64,000 bases of DNA from Vespula vulgaris (lineage: Eukaryota > Arthropoda > Insecta > Hymenoptera > Vespidae): NCBI RefSeq assembly GCF_905475345.1, contig NC_066596.1, positions 1,187,501-1,251,500 on the forward strand. Direction: 5' to 3'. The notes under the pieces are model-generated. The model saw only the letters and a list, made by a program, of their open reading frames with translations. It was not told the DNA's origin and ran no database searches. Positions 48,285 through 59,453 of this stretch are shown here, piece by piece. Both the position numbers and the translations under genes were made by a program. How positions within the stretch are numbered: the first letter of the stretch is position 1; every line of letters begins with the position of its first letter.

Positions 48285-49102
48285 GAGACACAAGGAGAGG
48301 GAAAGAGAGAACGATCGAAAGGGACGACGGCTCTCGTACACGATGGCTCCTTCTCGATGCTCGCGAGAGTCCAACTATCTCTAAAGTCGTCGAGAAAGAG
48401 GGGGAGAAACTTTGCGAAACCGGCTTGATCAAAATTTCTCCTTCTATCTAATTCTTGACTAATATCTTATTTTTTGAAATCTTTGAAGATCTAAACTATG
48501 AAATATCTAGCTTTGTTGTATCTATTTTTATGTTATAATCGAGCAAATATAATTGATCAATATTTTAAGAATCGTCGTTTATATATACGTTAATATATTT
48601 GTTTGATATTTGTCATTGATATTTTTTATATTTGATTATTAAAGAAAAATATTGTCAATTTCAAAGACCTCCTGCTATCTTAAGATTTTCTTAAAATCGT
48701 AAAACCCTATGTAAGATTTCCTACGGTCTCCGATAGTCTCGTATAAAGGAAGAATGAATGGCCTGCTTACTTATCCCCGGCATTGCTCGTTGTTGCTCAA
48801 CAGGGGCGACTCGCAGAACCCGTGTAAGAAAGTATGCCTGTAACGTGTAACAGGGTACATAGTAGTACCTCTTCGGTACGGACTCTTACCAAGCTAATAA
48901 TTATCCCATGAGTTTTGCGAAATAACGTTCACTGGTCGATGTTTTGCCATGATGCTTTTTCGCCGCCATTAATTGTAAACGAACGCGTCTTTATTCCTGC
49001 TGCTCGTTAAACGCGTTTAATCAGTGTATTTAGTTGCTATTGAGTAAGTTCTTTAACATACTTTTATTACTTTTTTTCTCTCTTGATCAAACGAGATGAG
49101 AT
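46136..49102. other. Gene-poor region left of CIB2
   Basis: It holds GA microsatellites (47724-47750, 47908-47988, 48222-48290) and GC-richer patches near 47.4-47.7 and 48.0-48.4 kb. It also includes the 3' flank of the CIB2-like gene. No supported coding exon. The apparent frames across 47.4-48.4 kb have no family resemblance. Confidence 0.45.
47908..47988. repeat. (GA)n microsatellite
   Basis: About 80 bp of GA/AG. A second GA tract lies at 48222-48290 and the two flank a GC-richer spacer. Confidence 0.95.
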
Positions 49103-50266
49103 TTATATCCTTATATGAAATGTCGAGATGAAATCTGGTGTTCTAGTAACAACGTGTTCAAAATCAAGATACGAGAGAGCACCATCACCGTCAATGTCAC
49201 TCTCCTCTAAAACTTTTTGACACACGGTGTATACTTCCTCGCTAGTTAGACCATCTTGGACCAGCTGCCGACAGGTGCGTTCCAAATCACCGATACCTAA
49301 TACTCCATCTTCGTCGAAATCTATCACAGAAAAGTAAACTTTCGTTTGGATCTATCGTTCGATACTTTTCATTTGTTTCATTTCGATTTAGATGTCGTTG
49401 TATTTGAGAACGTTTATTAAATAATTATATGATCTACGATCACTGTAATCGTCCTTTGAAAATTGTCTTAAAATTTTATCTTAAAAAAAAAAAAAAAGAA
49501 GAAGAAAGAAACCTTAACAAAAAACTTTTTTAATTTATTTTAAAATAATAAAACGCACGAACGATTATTAAAATGTTAAGAAAACATTCGATTCATTTTT
49601 TGAATTCTCGACTACACGACATCGACCTCGAAGTACTCTCACGATCTGTCTGTCCTTTCGTTAGTCCGGTTCACGTGTACGTAGTCGTACCATAAATCTT
49701 AAAGGCGTAAAAGACCTTCAGATCCCGCGGTGCCTGCTCTGAGAAGACAGACATCATCTCGAGGAAATCTTCGAAACAAATACCTTCGGTATTTTCTGAT
49801 TGTTGTTTTCTGTTGCTTTTTGTGAACACTTCTGAAATTCGTTCTCTGAATGGATTTTCCTATCAAAAAGAAGGAGAAAAAAATACAAAAAAAAAAAAAA
49901 AAGAAAATAATTTTCCTACATTCCGTTGTTCCATCAAATATACTGGTTGTTAGCAACATGGATATTTAATATAAACCTTGAGTTCTGGAATACGTGCCAG
50001 ATACGATAGTGGTAAGCGTAAAGTTGATGCTTCCTGTGACGTCATCGTACGTGGAACCATTCCTGGATCACCCATTTCTCGAAAACGCTTGAATATTCTA
50101 TAAAAGAAAAAAGGAAGAAACAGAATTGTAAATGACTTACAATATAAAACTTTTCTAAAAAGTTCAAAGCAAATCGTTACCTTAAAATTTCTTTACGCGT
50201 GAAAAATGTACAATCTTGATAATCTTCCAATTGTTCCTCGGAGAACGTGGCTACCTTATTTCCCAT
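49103..50266 (-). CDS. CIB2: Calcium- and integrin-binding family protein (CIB2-like)
   Basis: Small EF-hand protein. CIB2 orthologues act in sensory cells (hair-cell mechanotransduction in vertebrates, photoreceptors in flies). Exons: 50266-50181, 50097-49977, 49859-49691 and 49320-49103. They join in phase to 197 residues; human CIB2 has 187. The N-terminus MGNKVATFSEEQLEDYQDCT matches CIB2 and has Gly2 for possible N-myristoylation. The two C-terminal EF-hand loops are complete: DFDEDGVLGIGD (from residue 126) and DIDGDGALSYLD. Both end in Asp at loop position 12, as in CIB2. The final STFHIRI is the CIB2/3 C-terminus. CIB3 or CIB4 cannot be excluded without a tree. The transcript strand is the same as Misato, 500 bp upstream. 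Confidence 0.93.
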
Positions 50267-50659
50267 CGTTTGCTTCTAGAATTCCTTCCTTTTCTTTTTT
50301 TTTTTCCTTTTGTTAAGTATTTCGAAGAAAAATAATAACAAAAACAACAAAAAGAACGAGCGAAGTACTTCGTTTAGAAAAATTGAACGGAGTTACCTCT
50401 GTGATGTATTTTATCGTGACTGAAGGGTTGTTACCGGACTTTTACGTTCTGGGATGTTCGATAGGATATTATATAGCCTGACTAGGGTGTGTCTTGCCAC
50501 TCCCATCTTCACCGGGGTCGATTTGTTATAGAGGATCATATTTTAAGGTATATTTAAGATAACGCATTACGATCTTATACTCATACGGGATCGTATACGC
50601 ATAACGAGGACTCGCTTTATCGATAAAAACTCTATATTACTTTTCAACATATGAAAGAT

Positions 50660-50690
50660 GATGAAAATACTGATTTATATATATACATAA

Positions 50691-50740
<50 letters not shown>
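50660..50740. repeat. (TA)n microsatellite
   Basis: TA-rich sequence ending about 25 bp from the Misato stop codon. It lies in the Misato 3' flank between it and CIB2. Confidence 0.93.
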
Positions 50741-50742
<2 letters not shown>

Positions 50743-50765
50743 AGTTAGCATTTTTATTTTACTCT

Positions 50766-52700
50766 TCAAATATAATGATCTTCGTACGTTTCTTTACAAT
50801 CCAATAAATGATTCAAACACTCTGAAAATTCATCCTCCTCAAGGCCAGAGTCGGTAAAAGCATGAAACTTTTTAATACTGCGTATTCTCTGTACTTGATT
50901 ATGTAAAGATTCATACATGGATGCAAGACTACTTCCAGAATGTAATCCAGCCATTACTGGAACTGATCGTACGTCTGCAAAAGATTAATGTATGTTTGTT
51001 TGTTAAAATTTACATTATTTTTATTAAATAGATGAATACTGTTATCGAATTACCTTCTCCTACTGGCCATCCTGCTATATCTCCGGTTTCCGTAACGTTA
51101 GTGTTGAAAATTTTTGGATACGGTTGTTGTATTTTGAGACTTGATTTTATAGTAGACAAATATGTTGCTGATGCATGACATGTACAAGCTAAATAAAGCG
51201 TCATCATTTCGTGTACGGTAGAACATCTATAAGCAGGTTTCGACATTTGCTTGATCGCTTCGTTCATCGGTCTCTTCAATCTTTCTTCCGATATTCCTCT
51301 TAACGCTATACTTTGCATATTTTTATCCATTGGTATATCACAACTGGGTGTCAAACTTGTCCATAAAGAACCTTCGTAATCGTCTAATATGTCTATCAAA
51401 TCTCTTTTTATCGTCATTGGAAAAGGTAAACTTAGACTGGTCGCTACTGCTTTCCATCCAAGTTTATTAAGATCAGCACATAAATCGGATAATACTACGT
51501 TAGGATATTCTTTCCGTCTATATCTTAAACTCAATGTATCCAATGCAGTTGCTAATATAGAACTAGTGTGATATTTAAGTTCTAATTCGTAACTAAGGTT
51601 GTCAAATTTTCGAGGAGTGCCTATTTGTGGCCAACCATTTTCTCCGCAACAAAGAGGACTAAAGAGCGATGAGTATTCTCCTATATGCTGCCAACATAAT
51701 GCTATGTTAATAGCTTTAATCAAATCTGATACAGATGGTTCGGTGTTTTGACCATTGATACAAGGAAATGCTAGAATACTTTTGCCATATTCATCTCTTA
51801 GGTGTTGAATACATGAGACACCAAGTCCAGCAAATCCATCTATGGAGTCAACCAATATCTGTTTTTTTAAGAAATAAGAATATAATGCTTGATTATGGTA
51901 TTATCGTTAGAAAATGTATACTTTTTACTTACTTGAAAACCTTGCATTAAATCGCATTCTTCTACATAAGCTCGTATTCTATCTGTGAAATCGTCTGAAA
52001 ATTGTTCCGTGTTCCATAAATTTCTTCCATAGGTATAAATATCAAATGGATGATTGCTACTATTATGTTCATATTCTCTTACAGTATTAACTGTTCTTGA
52101 ATGAAATCTAGGTACTAAGTAATCGACCCATGTATTTACTGAATTTTCAAGATTAAAATCTTGCGATTGTGTTCCTTCTATAGGTTTATCTAAATTTTCT
52201 ATAAAAGCAGGCTTAGGAAATATATTTTCCTCTGTGATTTCTATATTTTCTTTATCCCATAATAATGATGCTTCTTCGTGTTGCGGAGTACTGTATAAAG
52301 TTCCACTTTCTTTTAAGTAACCTAAAGTTCCTTTCAAATCTGCTAATAAAAGCCTTGGAGTAAACGTTACTTGTTTCTAGAAAACAAAAAAAAAAGAAAG
52401 AGAGAAAATAATCTTTAATTTCTCAATTGACATATAAAATTATATTCTTCTTTTAAAATTTTTCATTTACTTTACCTTGAAATTTTCTCCTTCTCTATAC
52501 AAAACATCATGATTTATCTCTGAAGGATTATCAGGATCATAAGAAAAATTAGTTTCCTAAAATATATGCGAATATAAGTAAAAGTATCGATAAAATATTT
52601 TTATTTATAAAATTAATAATACCTGAAGATTCCACCAATGAGTCCCAATAAAGTTAGAATAATGACCTAATTGAATTGTTAATATTTCTCGTGTTGTCAT
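50766..52700 (-). CDS. MSTO1: Misato homologue (mitochondrial distribution and morphology regulator)
   Basis: Misato/DML1 family: a tubulin-like protein needed for mitochondrial distribution and, in flies, for chromosome segregation and TCP-1-assisted tubulin handling. Exons: 52700-52623, 52556-52476, 52376-51933, 51858-51054 and 50974-50766. They join in phase to 538 residues, normal for the family. The hallmark start is MTTREILTIQLGHYSNFIGT followed by HWWNLQ. Other family stretches are VTFTPRLLLADLKGTLGYL, TWVDYLVPRFHSRTVN, VEECDLMQGFQ and ILVDSIDGFAGLG. The last corresponds to the tubulin-fold portion. The C-terminus contains FHAFTDSGLEEDEFSECLN. No frame break is seen. Confidence 0.95.
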
Positions 52701-53839
52701 TTTTTAATAATTTCTTCTTTAAGACAACAACGCAAAGAAGATCAATTAATCTTCGAACTTTGTTACATATAGTTTTTGTCAATATTCAAATATTACTCTA
52801 TGTAATTTAATATAACACAATAATTATATTTGTAACAATTTAAACAATTTGAATTGCTGCGATTTAACTTCAGAATTCGATATCTTGCGTCAACTAACCT
52901 AATATAATCTACGATTCTGCCCTCTTTCGTGATAATTCAGAAACAATTTACTCTTATTGTAATTATCACTATGATAAATATGAAACATAAGGCAAAAATA
53001 GGAGAAGGTTTTTTCTTTTTAATATAAATAAGTAGAAAATTGTATTTTTAACTAAACATCCATTTTTATAATATCCATATATAACATTTTGCAATATTTT
53101 ATAATATTTAGATGTTTCTTTAATACAAAAATTTTTGCTATAGAGATGAAATCATTATTATTAATCATCACTATTACTTTAGACCCATGAATATAAACAA
53201 AACCCTTATTTTAATAATGATAATTTAGATAAAGAATCATAAGTTTTGCATACAGTTTAATATTTTATCTACTAACACATGAAATTCTATTTTTTTTTTT
53301 TTTACATTTTAATTTGATCTTTTATTTTTGCTCCATTTTATTATATGTTAATTCGAATATTACATCTTTTTAATCTGAAATATGAAGTATAACAATTATA
53401 AACTTTTATAAAATATAAAATATCTTAAATAGTGTTAATTAATCTTACGCAATTGAAGCTTCAAAATATCAAGTAAAAACAGTTTTAGAATTTTTTTCAT
53501 TTTTCATGTTCTTCCTTTTGTAATTTGATCTTTTACATAATCAAAATGTTATCTTACAGCTGGACACTTATTCTTGATGAACTAACAATTATTTCTTTGT
53601 TTGCTTTTTTCAATACTATTTCAAACATTGTAGCTTTTTTTTGTTAGTATTATATCACCTAAACAGGATAAGAAAAATATTAATAAACATGAATAACCAG
53701 AAATACAAATATAAGATACGAACATGTAAGCACAAAGAAATAGTATGAACTTGCAGTATTTACGACAGTTTATACATATTTTCTATTCAGTCTTAGGTTT
53801 CACACAGAGTTTCGTGAAATTGTAAAAAGCAATTTTACA
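52701..53839. other. Intergenic spacer between GPANK1 and MSTO1
   Basis: AT-rich, with no coding signal. It contains the Misato promoter side (right after 52700) and the GPANK1 3' UTR (toward 53839). No recognised element. Confidence 0.5.
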
Positions 53840-54937
53840 TTAAGACAATGCAATACGAAGCGCTCTTTCTTTTCTAGCTTCTCTGTTAAGTAACTTTTCT
53901 CTGTCTCTCTTTTTCAAAGGTTTTTGCTTATATATTCTAACATTTTTAATTGCATTTGTATCTCCAGGCATGAAATGTGTTATTCTAGATTCTACTTCTC
54001 CAGGTTGTCCTAAACCTTTACGATCCATTTTAAGCATTGTTTTGATTGGATATTTAATTCCTTTCCCAGATGGTCCAAGACCCCCTTCCTCATCCCAACC
54101 TGTATTTAAAAGCATTTGATAACCTTTATTTTGTTTCGATATACCGTATATTGCATTTGGCAGTTTTGGTTTCGTATTAAAAATATGTAAAGTAGAAGCT
54201 TCATGCTTTTTCACTGTTGTTTCTCGAAAATTTCTTTTACAGATGTCACAATAAAAATTTGTATTTTCTTGTAATTTGTCTTTAACACTATCCTCATCGT
54301 TACATGCACTTTCCTTACAATTCTTTGATATTTCTGTTATCTCTAATTTATCAGTTTGAGTTTTAATATTTGTAAAATCATGCTTTTTCCTAAGCAAAGC
54401 TACTATATTCAAATGATTTCTTTTCAAAGCTAATTGCGCCGCTGTAAGACCTGATTTTTCTTTAATTCTTCTATTTGCTCCTAGTTGTAATAAAAATTCA
54501 ATCACTTCTAAATGACCACAATAAGCAGCTGACATTAGAGGAGTCCAACCAAAGTCATCCGATACATTAACATTCTCTGGTGTAATATGTTTCTGTAAGA
54601 ATTTCAAATCCTTTTGTTCCACAGCTTTTAATATAGCATTAATTGTAACCTTTATAACTATATTTTCGGCCGAATGAGTTTTCTTTGGTTGAACTGTATC
54701 CAATAGTGATTTCGTATGCAAGATGCTCTGAGCATTACTACTTTTCAGTCTTATAGATGTAGGTTTCTTTGTCGTAACTATTTCACCTTCTTGTTTGATA
54801 ATTTCTTCATACGCTAGTCTTGCTTCTTCTCCTTGAAAACTTAGATCATAATTCTTTTTCTCTGGTAATATTTCATGGGACTCATTTGAACTTTTTACAA
54901 AAGCTTTCCATAACATTCCTATAGATGTTTTCTCCAT
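53840..54937 (-). CDS. GPANK1: G-patch and ankyrin-repeat domain protein 1
   Basis: Single-exon gene of 365 residues, matching the domain order of GPANK1, whose function is poorly defined but which is presumed nucleic-acid associated through its G-patch. Ankyrin repeats span residues 104-188 (WTPLMSAAYCGHLEVIEFLL and LTAAQLALKRNHLNIVALL). A C2H2-like finger lies at 230-250 (C230, C233, H244, H250). The G-patch is at about 267-315 (GYQMLLNTGWDEEGGLGPSG then MDRKGLG). A basic Lys/Arg-rich C-terminal tail follows. The start is the first ATG of the frame. It is divergent from WASHC4, with 1.13 kb between the two start codons. Confidence 0.93.
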   Translation of the reverse strand: MEKTSIGMLWKAFVKSSNESHEILPEKKNYDLSFQGEEARLAYEEIIKQEGEIVTTKKPTSIRLKSSNAQSILHTKSLLDTVQPKKTHSAENIVIKVTINAILKAVEQKDLKFLQKHITPENVNVSDDFGWTPLMSAAYCGHLEVIEFLLQLGANRRIKEKSGLTAAQLALKRNHLNIVALLRKKHDFTNIKTQTDKLEITEISKNCKESACNDEDSVKDKLQENTNFYCDICKRNFRETTVKKHEASTLHIFNTKPKLPNAIYGISKQNKGYQMLLNTGWDEEGGLGPSGKGIKYPIKTMLKMDRKGLGQPGEVESRITHFMPGDTNAIKNVRIYKQKPLKKRDREKLLNREARKERALRIALS

Positions 54938-56071
54938 ATTATCATTAAAATATCATCGCTAAATACTTCTTTCTAAATTTGAAGGATTTAGTATAAAGAT
55001 TCTCCGATACATTCAATATTTTCTTATCAGTCTTCTATTCTTTTTAGTGGAGGAAAAAATAAATATAGCTCCTTCCTAGCTCACTGTATTTGTATTTACA
55101 TCTGCGAAAATAATTTTGTTTATATTTTCTAAAATTAACATCACATATTGCGATCAATCAAATTAGAAAAAATATATATAGGTTATAATAATAATAATAT
55201 AAAAACTATACTTTTCTATCTGCATGTTAATCTTGTTAAGACATGGGAACGATAAAGAATAATATCCATAAAATAGACATTTCACTTAACTGACATTAAG
55301 CAGAAAAGGGTTATAAAATTCTCTCTACCAACTCTAAAAACTTGATGAATACAATTGTGACGACTTTAAAGTATAGATGTCGAAGCGAAATCGACATTAG
55401 GTATCAGTGTATAGAGCGATAACCAATCAACGTGTTCCAATGACTGTCGCGAGGATCAGCCAATCACGAAGATCGTATAAGGGAGAAGTTCTAGTATCTT
55501 TGTTCGTATCTTAAAACAAATATGCAGGAAAGTTACTAAGTAAAACTCGCAAAACGCAACATTGACTATACCTGATTGATTTAACAATTGATTCGATTAC
55601 ACCTTACGAAATCGAAAAATATCGATCACGTAATTGGCCAGTAAGAATTCCGAATTTGAAAGTTTTATATTGGCACCTGTTGAAATTTCATATTAAAACT
55701 ACGTTATGTTTATATTTTGTTAAGAGCTATTTAATATTTAACCAAACAAACTTAACAAATTATTTAAGTCTAGTAAGATAAAAAAAAACTACAGTAATCT
55801 AATATTTGCCTTTTTGTCTTTTAGAATTCTACATTTTTACCATAAAATACACGTATTTCTAATAACGTGCATTCTTTACGAGTGAAGTGGTTGATTAATC
55901 AAAGTTAATATTACGTTGGTTATACTGTTTGCGGTAATGTGTCAAAATCGTGTTGTTGTAAGTGTCAAAGTATGTAAAAACTGTCGATTGTATAATTAAT
56001 GCATTTAGGTGGATGTCGTAGGTTTATATATATACATTTGAAAGGAAAAATTAATTATTTTATATCTAACG
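54938..56071. promoter_or_regulatory. Shared intergenic region of divergent GPANK1 and WASHC4
   Basis: GPANK1 is read leftward and WASHC4 rightward from this 1.13 kb. It must hold both promoters and 5' leaders. It is AT-rich, with a slightly GC-richer patch near 55430-55480 containing an inverted CCAAT (about 55413-55421 reads AACCAATCA on plus). No TATA box was assigned. Confidence 0.5.
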
Positions 56072-59000
56072 ATGATTGAATCATCATCGTGGAACTCCCA
56101 AAAGGATGAAACTATATACAAAGCTGCCGGTTCCATGCTATTACGAAAGTATGGACAATTTTTTGACACTTTGGCAGATAGATTTTGGCTAAATGATTCA
56201 ACCTTGGAATATTTTATGGAAGGTCCTATACGACTTGTCTATCAGACAGTCGAAGATATCAGTATTATATCTTTGGTAGAAATGGAGAGTAAAGATTTAT
56301 CCAAGCTGCTTGGTGCTGTTGCAGGAACATGTAGAGAAATAAGACTGCTAAAGAAAGAAGCTAATACTTTTTATGCTAAGCTCTTTGCACACAGTGATAA
56401 AAGTATGGACGACGATCTAAAAAACATTGGTAGCCTTTTATCCGATCTCCAATGTCTATCGACTTTTGTAAATAGAATAATGACAGTTTTACAATTGACC
56501 ACACAGCAGTTGCTCAGTTTAGCTGGAGGATCTCATGAAATATATTTGCCTGCTTTGATAGAACATTTCATAGACTTATTTATAATTCTTGTAATACTGG
56601 ACGAAGTTATCGACGCACAACCGTCGATATTAAATTATTGGAAAAAGTACAGGATGAATATACGCTCTGTTATGCATAGTCCAGCACAATTTGGAATACC
56701 GGAAGCTAAACTTCATATGCTTGATAAATTATTAACAGATTGGCAGGAACAGTTATTGAAAAAAACTGTGTTTTCTAAAGCAGTCGAATATGTAATGGAT
56801 GTAAATAAAGGTCCAATTATGAACGATCAAATTGTTAATTATTTGAAAAACTTGATGTCAGACATAGAAAGCAAATCTAATGACAATGCTGCATTAAATA
56901 AAAATTGGATTAGAGCTAATGTTGGTATCGTTGTAGTAACAAAATTATTTGGAACTTGTGATAAGAAGTTAGTCAAGCGGATATCAGAAGCCAACAAAAA
57001 GTTTTATGCTGTAACATTAATCGGAAATGTCATTTGGATACCCAGTAAATTTTTAAACGAATTTTTACCAAAGGAAGTTGGGAGTGTTGTTAGTTCACAA
57101 ATAGGTGAAAAACTTCTTTTAAACAGAACACAAAAATTGGCAGTTACTGTAAATGTTTTGATAAATAAAGCTATGATGTGGTGCTTAGAGATGCAGAGCA
57201 TTTTAATGAAAGGTAGTCTTCAGATTTCTGATATAGGACATAAGCGTATATTACTTACAGATATAATTACATTATTAGCACAAATTAAGGAAATTATATC
57301 TTTTATAACGAATCTGCATGCTAATCTTGTAAAACCAATGAATCGAAACACAGTTCAGCATATTTGTAAACTTATAGAAATACAAAAATCTCTCCAAACA
57401 TGGTTCTATATATTGGGTCCAGTTGTAGTGCAATCACAAGATCAAGTATTACAATATCTTAGTTATTATATTTTAGCTATACTTGTAACAGCCCGGAAAG
57501 GTTTAATTCAGAAAGATAGAGGCTATAGTAAAGAAAGACTCGATGCGCTATCATTAATAGGACTAAGTATGCGCCTAATAAGCGGACCTGCTAGTGCAGA
57601 CAGAAGATTGATAGTCCGATGTGCTCTTGCGTGTGCCAGTCAGTTGACTGAAACTTTCAAAGATGAGGATATAGTAAAGCTTAAATTTTTATTAGACAAT
57701 TATGATGTCTTTGCAGAACTTTATGATAATGTCGACGATCTCTGTGATTATTCGGTACTATTGCATCATCAAAATATAATACCCGCATATTTTACTTCTA
57801 TAATTGAAAAAAATATCAACATCGGTCACTTAGTTCACTTTTTTGGTGCATTTAATAATGTTCTCGATCAACAAGAATTGTCTGACATGAATGAACAACA
57901 CGTTAAAGATTTAAAAGAAATATTACTGAAAACTGTACTAGAACCAGCTTGCCGTGAGATTGAAACAAGCCTACGACTTCATGTACATGCGCACTTGAAA
58001 TTAGATTCCAGTAATCCCTTTGAGGTGGGTGCCAAAGATGGTGGAAGAATAGTCCATTCATTGCCTTTACCTTTAGCTAATACAATGATATATGCTAAAA
58101 GATTTATTGAACATTATCTGGACGATATGTTTTATAATCTTACCACGGTAGCATTGCATGATTGGAAAACATATAGAACGATGCACGCTCTGGCTAATTA
58201 CAAATTAAATCTTGATACTGTACACAATCATTTACCGACACAAACTTTGGAGCAAGGTTTGGATGCTCTGGAAATTATGAGAAATATACATGTCTTTGTA
58301 TCCAAATATCTATACAATTTGAATACACAAACATTCATAGAACATACAAGTAACAATAAGCATTTAAATACCATTGGAATTCGTCACATAGCTAATTCAA
58401 TTAGAACTCATGGAACTGGTATTATGAGTACTACTGTAAATTTTGTGTATCAATTTCTTCGTGTTAAATTGCACACATTTTCACAGTTTATGTTTGACGA
58501 ACATATAAAATCTAGATTAATGCGAGATATAAGATTTATTAAATCACAACGTGAAAGTGGAGCAATACCTTATACATACGAAAGAGCAGAAAAATTTCAG
58601 AAAGGAATAAGGAAACTGGGAATGACTCCTGATGGATTGAGTTATTTGGATCAATTTCGTCAATTGATAACTCACATTGGAAATGCCCTTGGATATGTAC
58701 GATTAATTAGATCTGGTGGATTACATGCAAGCTCAAATGCTGTATCATTTCTACCAGATATTCATTTAAACATGTCGTTTGAAACTATGTGTAAAAATTT
58801 AAATTATAATGAAACAACGCAAGCTGCTGCCAAACGTTTAGAGGATGATATTGGAAATTTAGTTCATAACTTTACAGAAGGCATACATTATTTTAAATTA
58901 CTGGTTGATGTATTTGCATCTGCTTTTCGAGATCCCAAATCACATCATTTACAGAAATTCTATGCTATAGTACCGCCTTTAACATTAAGTTTTGTTGATA

Positions 59001-59314
59001 ATTCGGTATCAAATAAAGAAAAGATGTTTAAAAGAAACCAAACTGGTGGAGCTTTTACGGATGACGGTTTTGCGATGGGAGTAGCATATATAAATGCTCT
59101 TCTCGATCAAAGTGCGGAATTAGATGCATTACATTGGTTCGAAACGGTTGAAAATCATATCAATGCAGAAAATAAAGATGATCATGGAGATGAAAAGTTG
59201 CAACAAACCAGGGCACTAACTTTAAAACGCTTAGGAGAAAGAAGTGCAGAATTTCGATTACTATATTACAGTCTTTCTGGGGCAAGAGTGTTCTTTAAAC
59301 AACCAGATTCATAG
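56072..59314 (+). CDS. WASHC4: WASH complex subunit 4 (SWIP)
   Basis: Core subunit of the WASH complex, which drives Arp2/3 actin nucleation on endosomes for retromer-linked sorting. One uninterrupted frame of 1080 residues aligns by eye with human SWIP (1173 residues) over nearly its whole length. The shortfall is mostly the disordered human C-terminus. Diagnostic blocks are VHAHLKLDSSNPFEVG, YNLTTVALHDWKTYRTMHAL, LPTQTLEQGLDALEIMRNIH, TSNNKHLNTIGIRHIANSIR, YLDQFRQLITHIGNALGYVR and AAFTDDGFAMGV-like GAFTDDGFAMGVAYI. The ATG at 56072 is the first of the frame. A coding region this long with no intron is noteworthy beside multi-exon neighbours. Polyadenylation signals follow at 59448 and 59606. 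Confidence 0.96.
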   Translation: MIESSSWNSQKDETIYKAAGSMLLRKYGQFFDTLADRFWLNDSTLEYFMEGPIRLVYQTVEDISIISLVEMESKDLSKLLGAVAGTCREIRLLKKEANTFYAKLFAHSDKSMDDDLKNIGSLLSDLQCLSTFVNRIMTVLQLTTQQLLSLAGGSHEIYLPALIEHFIDLFIILVILDEVIDAQPSILNYWKKYRMNIRSVMHSPAQFGIPEAKLHMLDKLLTDWQEQLLKKTVFSKAVEYVMDVNKGPIMNDQIVNYLKNLMSDIESKSNDNAALNKNWIRANVGIVVVTKLFGTCDKKLVKRISEANKKFYAVTLIGNVIWIPSKFLNEFLPKEVGSVVSSQIGEKLLLNRTQKLAVTVNVLINKAMMWCLEMQSILMKGSLQISDIGHKRILLTDIITLLAQIKEIISFITNLHANLVKPMNRNTVQHICKLIEIQKSLQTWFYILGPVVVQSQDQVLQYLSYYILAILVTARKGLIQKDRGYSKERLDALSLIGLSMRLISGPASADRRLIVRCALACASQLTETFKDEDIVKLKFLLDNYDVFAELYDNVDDLCDYSVLLHHQNIIPAYFTSIIEKNINIGHLVHFFGAFNNVLDQQELSDMNEQHVKDLKEILLKTVLEPACREIETSLRLHVHAHLKLDSSNPFEVGAKDGGRIVHSLPLPLANTMIYAKRFIEHYLDDMFYNLTTVALHDWKTYRTMHALANYKLNLDTVHNHLPTQTLEQGLDALEIMRNIHVFVSKYLYNLNTQTFIEHTSNNKHLNTIGIRHIANSIRTHGTGIMSTTVNFVYQFLRVKLHTFSQFMFDEHIKSRLMRDIRFIKSQRESGAIPYTYERAEKFQKGIRKLGMTPDGLSYLDQFRQLITHIGNALGYVRLIRSGGLHASSNAVSFLPDIHLNMSFETMCKNLNYNETTQAAAKRLEDDIGNLVHNFTEGIHYFKLLVDVFASAFRDPKSHHLQKFYAIVPPLTLSFVDNSVSNKEKMFKRNQTGGAFTDDGFAMGVAYINALLDQSAELDALHWFETVENHINAENKDDHGDEKLQQTRALTLKRLGERSAEFRLLYYSLSGARVFFKQPDS

Positions 59315-59447
59315 TAATTCTGTATGAATGAAAGACCTGAAATATTTATAAAATCGATTTTACTCAGTTCCCTTTAAAAGAAGATAAGATAATCTTAAGT
59401 TCTGATTGTTAAGTTTAACTCTCTTTCATATTTTATATATTTAGTTA

Positions 59448-59453
59448 AATAAA
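59448..59453 (+). terminator. Putative WASHC4 polyadenylation signal
   Basis: AATAAA about 134 nt after the WASHC4 stop codon. A second AATAAA lies at 59606-59611 and could be an alternative site. Confidence 0.6.
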
